From positions 1-29,279 of the forward strand of contig JBNGIQ010009111.1 of the NCBI GenBank assembly GCA_049999765.1: 29,279 bases of DNA. Direction: 5' to 3'. The notes beneath the pieces are model-generated. The model saw nothing but the letters and a program-made list of their open reading frames with translations, made no database searches and was not told the DNA's origin. Source of the stretch: Phaeoceros laevis (lineage: Eukaryota > Anthocerotophyta > Anthocerotopsida > Notothyladales). Both the position numbers and the translations under genes were made by a program. Positions within the stretch are counted from its first letter, which is position 1. Every line of letters starts with the position of its first letter. This document shows positions 23,181 to 29,279 of this stretch, piece after piece.

Positions 23181-23202
23181 TTTAATCCGGCTTTAATCCG
23201 GC
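23181..23202. repeat. 11-bp perfect tandem repeat
   Basis: tttaatccggc occurs twice head to tail. Confidence 0.85.
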
Positions 23203-23972
23203 AGTGAGCCTATGAACTCTAGTACTATAAGAGTCAAAACCTCAAGAAGTAGAAATTGAAAAAAAAAATTTGGCGAAATGGCACATTTATAAAAAACCAA
23301 CCAAAGAATAGTTGGGAAGTGCTTACATCTCGCCTTCAACTTTAGAAGGATCAACAGCTCTCTCGAGGTAGCATTTCTAAATACTACTTACATATCTTCT
23401 TGGCGTATACTATTGTCATGTCAGCCAAGCATTCGACTTCCTCCAAGCAGAAATCAAAGAGCATCATGGCAGAGGCCCTCCCTTAAAGAAGGCTTGAGCT
23501 GTGACATCTGTCATGTGGATTTTACCCCACCTCTCCACTCGGTTGCCCAAAACACTCCCAATGTCCTCAACGGCCATGCCTATGTACATTGCCTGCGTTT
23601 GGCTCAAGGCAAGGTACACTTCCAGCTATGGGAAGGTACACCCTTCCTTCTCCTTATGAACAAGTTTTGGAGGTAGTCTGTAGAGTGGGAGCAGACCCGA
23701 CAACGTCGCCCGCAAATCCAAGGTCGTGCATCGCTTTGCGCCCTCCTCCTTACGAGTGCCTTCCTTCTCTTCCGAGGTGACGGGGCTATGGGCATCTTCA
23801 GCCCTACCCCTCAGCTCACTGTCCATCAGCCCTTCGTTTACGAAACAGAGCACAAAGAAGAAAAAGTGAATTTGAGCACTAAGAAAAATTTTTTAGCTCT
23901 TTTTTTGGCACTAGCATATGTAAAGGGGTCTTCCCTCTAAAGGTTTTAAAAAAATGAGGCCATTTCTTGAAA

Positions 23973-24017
23973 AAAATGGTCAGAAGTTGCCAAAAAGGGG
24001 GTCGAGATGACCATTTT
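23973..24017. repeat. Possible stem-loop with 10-bp perfect arms
   Basis: aaaatggtca at 23973-23982 pairs with tgaccatttt at 24008-24017 around a 25-nt loop. No T-tract or coding neighbour assigns it a role. Confidence 0.5.
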
Positions 24018-24222
24018 GGTCCCCTTGGTCAATTACGGGTTAAGCATCCACCTCTTCTAAATTGCAAAAATTTGTTGTGGCATTAAGTTACATCACTCCA
24101 AGGTCATTCCTAGAAACATGAGGCAGACATGATGAGAATGAATGAATGAATTCCAGTATAGTGTTGAATGTATAAGCACTCCCGTAAGGTTAAGGGACTC
24201 GCTAACCACTTAGATTTTCGCT

Positions 24223-24270
24223 CTAGACTAGTTTCACACTAGTCTTGCCCTAGACTAGTCTAATCTAGAC
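24223..24270. repeat. Cluster of ctagactagt motifs
   Basis: ctagactagt occurs at 24223-24232 and 24250-24259, with an inverted partial copy (actagtc) at 24238-24244 and ctagac at 24265-24270. It may lie inside the copia LTR. Confidence 0.6.
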
Positions 24271-24883
24271 TCTTGTCTCATTTCATTGTAATTCGTAGGA
24301 AGATTGATCGCTAAAGAATTATGTTTTGGACTGTTCCGCCACATGTCACGATGTGATATCAGACATTAAACTGCAGGTGACTGCTCATATGTATGGCTAT
24401 GTGCTCTATCACGTTCTTGTGACGCTTCTTAAAATGCTTCTTGCAGCGCTTCTTGTGGCGCGCCTTTTCAATTCACTAGCATGTGCTGTTATTTTGTGAT
24501 AACGGTTATTCAGGTCAGTTAGCGAACTAGTAGCAAGGCTGTTACAATACAGCAATTTTCAAACTGTAAGTGGCCAGTGCATTTTGGCCGTTAAGGCAGG
24601 CTGTGCCAACTAGGGTAGGTGGGTGAATGCCGTAAATCTCGGCTGTTGTAAAAACTAGGTTTACATTGGATCTTATAACGTGAGCACAGAGCGTGTAGCA
24701 AGAACGCAAGGGAACATTGATGATAAGCAAGAAGGTACGTGGCCCGCTACCTTGTCCTTGGACAATGGCGGTTATAACCGTTATCTAAGTTAACTAGCTA
24801 ACCTACGTATTGACCATAGTTCGAAGTCGAACCAACATTTAATTAATATAACCCTAACGGGGGTATTTAGGGTTTCCCCCAAC

Positions 24884-24893
24884 ACCCCCACTC
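24884..24893 (-). mobile_element. Ty1/copia polypurine tract and start of 3' LTR
   Basis: Read on the minus strand, the purine run gagtggggg (24893-24885) is followed at once by TGTTGGGGGAAACCC, the usual TG start of a plant copia LTR, running from 24884 toward lower coordinates. It is downstream of, and in the same orientation as, the RNase H coding remnant at 25572. The LTR's terminal CA and any target-site duplication were not identified. Confidence 0.65.
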
Positions 24894-25571
24894 GACGCGA
24901 AGTGTGGTCAATTGATCATTCTGCCTTCATGCTTTTGGGTTTACGCTCCTCTTACGCTCCGTTCTGCTCCGTTCGAGCTTTGCTTTCTGCGATGTTGTCC
25001 GCTAGATTCCTACCGCTGCTTGGCCTCCTCACTGACCTTCTTAGATGTATTCACAGATGTAGTGGCGCCTTGTTGCGCCATGCCGAGCATCTGGTTGCCA
25101 GGATTGAAGTCGAGAGGGACTTCTCACCTGTAGCAATAGTCGAAGAGGCCGCCGTAGCTGCATGGGTTGACAATCACCTGTCCTACGCTGAATTTGAGTA
25201 CTTGCCACTGGAGCGGAGGCGGCAATTGCCTGTCGGACACCATCACCACGGCTGCACGCTCACCTGCAAGGATGTGAATTGGGCACCTGCATCATTCTTC
25301 TGTAGACGCTCTGGCTTGAGGTTTCTGCGCGCTTCAGTCTCTTGCAGCGCACCATCCTCCTTCACAAACCATTAAGGTATGGATGCGTCCTCCTTCCCCT
25401 CCTTATGTGCCGTGCAGTAGTGTTTCTAATCTACTGTCTTTTGTTTGTCCTGTTTTGCAGTGCCTGACATGCATACCAACACACAGACTGACCACGTATG
25501 TTCTGGACTGACTCGTACCTGTGCAAAAAGGCTATGCATGCTAGCTAACACTACAAAAACTGCAAACCAAA
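24894..25571 (-). other. Copia 3' region between RNase H and polypurine tract
   Basis: About 680 bases with no recognisable product on the element's strand. A 157-codon frame on the plus strand (24902-25375) is open but unrecognised. It is followed by a sequence resembling a plus-strand intron (gtatgg near 25376 to ttttgcag near 25460). Most copia elements have a shorter spacer here, so this may be an insertion or extra region. Confidence 0.4.
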
Positions 25572-27200
25572 CTAAGCATCTTCATCTTCTGCAGGCACAA
25601 GGCCAAGTCGATGACAGTGCTTCGTATGCTGATCCGTTGCCAATGCCTTTGTTAAGATGTCTGCAGGATTCTCAGACGTGTTGATATAGTGCAGCTGGAT
25701 TTCACCTCTTGCCACCACATCACGAATAAAATGATGATGAACTTCTATATGCTTGGTCCGTGAATGAAAAACCGGGTTGTTTGCTAACGCAAAATTTTGC
25801 TCCCTGATTATCACAGAACAACTTTGTAGGCCCAGCTGCGTCTGCGCAACATCATCCAGGCATCAGCGATCCCAAACTGCCTCCTTGGCAGCAACTATGA
25901 GGGTTTTATACTCCGCCTCAGTGCTAGATAAGCATATGTTTGCGTTTTTCTTACATGACCATGAAACTGGCCCTCCTAGCATAAACACGTATGAGCACTG
26001 CTACAGACTTGCGAGAATCAGGGTCTACTGCCCAGTCACTGTTGCAGAACCCCTCCAATGCTAATATTTTGCCGTCACTTAGCCTGTATGTGATGCGGAA
26101 GCTAGCTGTGTACTTCAGGTATCACATCATCCTTTTAACCTAAGTCCAATGGTCTCTACCATATGCAGCCAGGAACTGGAAAACTAGGTGAACGGGAAAT
26201 GCAATGTCCACTCTTGTCCAGCACGTCAAGTAGATAAGTGTCCCAACTGCTGCCTTGTATGGAATTGCTGCCATTTCCTATTTCTCTGCAGTACTGCTGG
26301 CTGCTTGCTCCTTGGTGAGCTTTATGCCTGTAGCCAGAGGAGTATTGGATCCATGCGTCTCAGCCAAGTTAAACTTTCTTAGCATATCATCTATATATTT
26401 CTTCTGTGACAGCTTCAGTTTCCTCTGCTTTCTGTTGCGGATGATCTCACCTCCAAGGCACCATTTCAGAGGACCGAGATCTGACATCTCGAACTCTGCT
26501 TTTAGGAGATTCTTAATAGTGGCTAGCAAGCTTGTGGGTCCAGGTGTGGCAGCGATGATCAAATCATCCACGTACACAAGCAACAATATGTAAGCACCTT
26601 TCCTTTTAAGTATGTACAAATTCCCGTCAGCTGTAGCCTTCTTGAACCCGCATTTGATAAGGAAGGAGTCTAACCTATTGTGCCAAGCTCGTGGACTCTG
26701 CTTCAGACCGTAGAGAGTCTTGTGCAGCTTACACACAAGATGCTCGCTTCCCTCTTCACATACCCCTCAGGCTGGGACATGAAGATTTCCTCATCAAGTT
26801 CACCATTAGGAAATGCGGTGCGTACTTCCATTTGTTCTAAGTCCAGATCCTCATGTGCTGCAACTGCTAGCACCATGCGAAGTGTAGGAAACTTGACAAC
26901 AGGTGCAAACGTTTCAAAGTAATCCTCGCCTTCTCTCTGTGAGAATCCCCTAACCACAAGCCTGGCCTTGTATCTCTCAATACTACCATCTGCGTTGTAC
27001 TTGGTTTTGAACACCCATTTATTACTGATAGCTCGTCTCCCCTTTGGCAACTCCTGTAGGGTCCAGGTACCATTTTTAATGATCGAATTATACTCGTCCT
27101 CAACTGCCTTCTTCCAAGCATCTCCGTCAGGACCACTGTATGCTTCTTTCATCGTGGCTGGATGTCAGGTTGTGTTAACTCACGACGTTCAGCTGGGTTA
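25572..27200 (-). pseudogene. Ty1/copia pol remnant (reverse transcriptase and RNase H)
   Basis: Reverse transcriptase begins near 27155 (MKEAYSGPDGDAWKKAVEDE) and shows WVFKTKYNADGSIERYKARL, GEDYFETFAPVVK and the copia block TLYGLKQSPRAW. The catalytic motif is present as LLLVYVDDLII. RNase H follows: CNSDWAVDPDSRKSV, CLSSTEAEYKTLIVAAKEAVW, and the terminal SRTKHIEVHHHFIRD ... SENPADILTKAL. The order RT then RNase H at the very end is the copia arrangement. It is broken by a single-base frame change near 26763, a TAG at 26278-26280, further stops around 26000-26130, and loss of gag, protease and most of integrase. It cannot make a working polyprotein. Confidence 0.93.
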
Positions 27201-27965
27201 CCACGTATGGTGAAGGCATGCCTCTGGTACAGTCTGGTGGCTGCTGATAAAGGATCTTTCTTTCTTTTGTTACGTTTCATGTCTTTGGCGCTTCTTACAG
27301 CGTTTCTGTAGGCACGATGCGTGTCACTTAGGTGACAGCATAACATTTAGTTTGTGAGCCAAACGCGGGCGCGTGTTGGCGTTTCGTCTGCCGTCGGGCA
27401 GCCGACTGTGCTTTGAAATAGCACTATTAAGACCCGTTAGGGCAGGCTATAGACCGTTAACTAGGATCTTTAGTGATTACCCGTATCATCCACCGGATTT
27501 AGCCGCAGGACCTCGCGCTGGCGGTGCCCAACAGCTGCTCATGAGAGAGAGTGACATTAGTTAGGCCGGTTGCCGCGCTTCTTCGGCAGTCTTAGCAAGT
27601 TCCATCTTAGGCAAAGAGCTGCGTATTGTATCTGCACCTGTAATCTGTTTTTGCATCACTTCTATGAGGATTCCCGTATTGGTTTGTGCGTTTTTGCTTG
27701 TGAATTTGGCTAGACTCCCCACGCGTGTGGATATCACAAGCTTCTTTCTGTGTTTTCGCATGAGAAGAAGCTTTCACTTGCTAAGACTCCTCACTGTTAC
27801 CGGCCGCAGCTTATCATTGTTGGGAGGCTGCGATCGAGGGTTTTGTAGGGGAAGAGGGCACCGCTTGCCCTTGCATGCACAGTAGTGCTGTGAATCGCTG
27901 ACCAGTTATGCGGGAAGATACTGATTGTTCGATGAACTCATTCAGAGAGCAGGACGGTCACCTTC
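27201..27965. other. Stretch between copia remnant and Gag-like ORF
   Basis: No recognisable protein. It should hold the truncation point of the copia element and perhaps the leader or LTR of the plus-strand Gag element. I found no initiator-Met primer-binding sequence and no copy of the LTR start seen at 24884. Confidence 0.4.
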
Positions 27966-29078
27966 ATGTCTGGAGGGAGCGAAGGCGGGCATGACACAAG
28001 GGATACCGGCGCATCTTACTGGCAAAGTCCGTCGACGAGACGGGAACCTGCCAGGTTGCGTCCCCTAGCGATTACGGACGCTCCAGCACGGGAGATTGTT
28101 GCACCAACAAGCCGTGAAGGCTTTTCTCGGTGGACAGCAGGACTGGACGACGGAAAGCTCGAGTTCAAGATGGAGTCTGTTGGTTCCGACACCGACCCTG
28201 ACTCTGAATCATTTGAAGAAGAACCACCGACCTCGGGTTTGGAATCGGAGGCTGAGTCTTCCGACAAAGAGGAAGAGGGCGGACGGCCGGAAATTGGAGT
28301 GACCTACTGCCGGTAGGAGCAACCAGCCCCGACGGTGAGCATCATGGACGGAGGTTATGTTAGTACCGCTAAAATTGATCGTTTTAGCGGTAGGCCCAAT
28401 ACCGTGACCTTGCGGGAGTTTCGTGCGTGCTTTTACTCTTTGATGGTTGAATGGGAGGTAAAGTTGCAACGACAGTACACCCAGCGGTATGCATTCCGTA
28501 TGCTTGCCAGGTATTTGACCGATGAGGCATATTCACTGTATGAAGAGCATCAAACTGCCTTGCTAAGGGATCTTGTGCTGCCTAACCCCGCGTATGCAGC
28601 TGCCATAGGGCAGGCCACTCAGGCAGCATTACAGGCTGCCATCGCAGCACATGCGGCTAGGGCAGCAACAACTCCACCTACGCTGGCACCAACTAGCGTC
28701 ACATTGACACCGGATGAGCTGGTGGCAGCTACCCAAGGCATCTCTCCGACAGTAAGTACCCCGGTTGACCCTGACCCTGTGGATGCTTTCTTCACCATTC
28801 TACAAAGGGAATTCCCCACCAAGAATACTGACAAGATTCGAGAGTTGAGGAATGTGACTTGGCAGAAAGGTGAAACCCTGAGGATGTTATACACCAGGAT
28901 TAGTCGTTTGATCCAGGACATTGGAGGAATGGCCCCGGATGCAGCTGCACAAAATTTTTGAAGGGCCCTGCAGACCAATGAGGTGTTGTACCAGAAGATC
29001 AAGGCCACCCCTATGGTGGATGAGAAGGCGGCAGAGCGAGCTGCAGCCAAGGTCATCAGGATGACCACCGACAACTAA
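27966..29078 (+). pseudogene. Retrotransposon Gag-like ORF with in-frame stop codons
   Basis: One reading frame runs from ATG 27966 to TAA 29076-29078, broken by TAG 28314-28316 and TGA 28959-28961. The N-terminal part is acidic (Glu/Ser-rich around codons 75-110). The middle has the Gag pattern FSGRPNTVTLREFRACFYSL, FRMLARYLTDEAYSLYEE, an Ala-rich stretch, then DAFFTILQREFP and LRNVTWQKGETLRMLYTRI, as in the retrotransposon Gag family of Ty3/gypsy-type elements. No zinc knuckle, protease or reverse transcriptase follows; sequence after about 29045-29079 belongs to a PPR gene on the other strand. Because frame is kept across both stops, the decay is by point changes, or the first stop could separate two ORFs. 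Confidence 0.75.
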
Positions 29079-29279
29079 CATCTCCTCAAAACAAGCTAGT
29101 GCCTTGCGACCTTCATCACAAGCACCATACCCAACAATCAGGGCATTCCATGTCACCACATCCTTTGTGTTCATGCTGTCAAAAATCTGGCGTGCATCTT
29201 CTAGCTCACCACATTTTGCATACATGTCCACCAGGCAGTTGCCCACCACTACATCATCCAGCAGACCTCTTTTGACAAT
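29079..29279 (-). pseudogene. PPR protein fragment, cut by window edge and by Gag junction
   Basis: The minus strand reads from the window end into VVGNCLVDMYAKCGELEDAR, then IFDSMNTKDVVTWNALIVGY, then a unit ending in ALACFEEML. These are tandem pentatricopeptide units of the PLS-type plant family, whose members bind organelle RNA for editing, splicing or stability. After FEEML (about 29080) the sequence continues as antisense of the Gag-like ORF, so the motif array is interrupted. The remainder of the gene lies beyond the window, so whether it is a dead fragment or a gene with an altered 3' end cannot be decided here. Confidence 0.8.

Larger units (their letters stand above)
22290..24883. 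other. Gene-poor stretch with small repeats, grading into a copia LTR
   Basis: The first part is HCT-like 3' UTR. A 165-codon minus-strand frame (22379-22876) and an 81-codon plus frame opposite it have no recognisable pattern. AT-rich sequence from 22920 to 24870 shows an 11-bp tandem repeat, a hairpin and a cluster of ctagactagt motifs. The right end is the LTR of the minus-strand copia element, but I could not fix the LTR's far edge. Confidence 0.45.

Noticed and set aside
1-29279. tRNA genes, rRNA, CRISPR arrays or bacterial-type operons
   Set aside because: No cloverleaf-like segments with a proper T-arm, no regularly spaced repeats and no prokaryotic gene layout were seen; the window is plant nuclear in style.

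Overview
This window looks like nuclear DNA of a land plant. Genes are split by short GT-AG introns (about 40-240 nt), the proteins have plant-type relatives (FURRY-type cell morphogenesis protein, Agenet protein, plant UFD1, plant GH27 galactosidase, BAHD acyltransferase of HCT type, PPR protein), and the right end holds decayed LTR retrotransposons. Compact introns and moderate GC would suit a non-seed plant (moss, lycophyte or fern), but I cannot fix the lineage from sequence alone.

Layout: 1-1456, no recognisable gene. 1457-9574 (-), a large FURRY/MOR2-PAG1-like gene with 11 introns joined in frame; its first ~100 residues were not found. 9575-10580, a head-to-head intergenic region with an 18-bp inverted repeat and a 26-bp tandem repeat. 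10581-11720 (+), a two-exon Agenet/Tudor-like gene. 11690-12354 (-), a broken leucine-rich-repeat receptor fragment whose end runs antisense into the Agenet stop codon. 13120-15031 (-), a complete UFD1 gene in eight coding exons, one only 25 nt. 15032-15917, a second head-to-head interval, interrupted by 100 N. 15918-19303 (+), a GH27 alpha-galactosidase-like gene with N-terminal signal and C-terminal membrane anchor. 20830-22289 (+), a two-exon HCT-like BAHD acyltransferase. 22290-24883, gene-poor. 24884-27200 (-), the 3' part of a decayed Ty1/copia element (RT, RNase H, polypurine tract, LTR edge). 27966-29078 (+), a Gag-like retrotransposon ORF with in-frame stops. 29079-29279 (-), a PPR fragment cut by the window edge.

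The host genes are housekeeping or specialised-metabolism genes with no evident shared pathway: cell shape (FURRY), nuclear/chromatin reading (Agenet), ERAD and p97-linked proteolysis (UFD1), wall or glycoprotein galactose trimming (GH27) and phenylpropanoid ester formation (HCT). I see no operon, defence cassette or gene cluster. The oddest items are the membrane-anchored GH27 with a possible 41-nt intron, the UFD1 microexon, the AP2-like tail on the Agenet protein, and the Gag/PPR junction.
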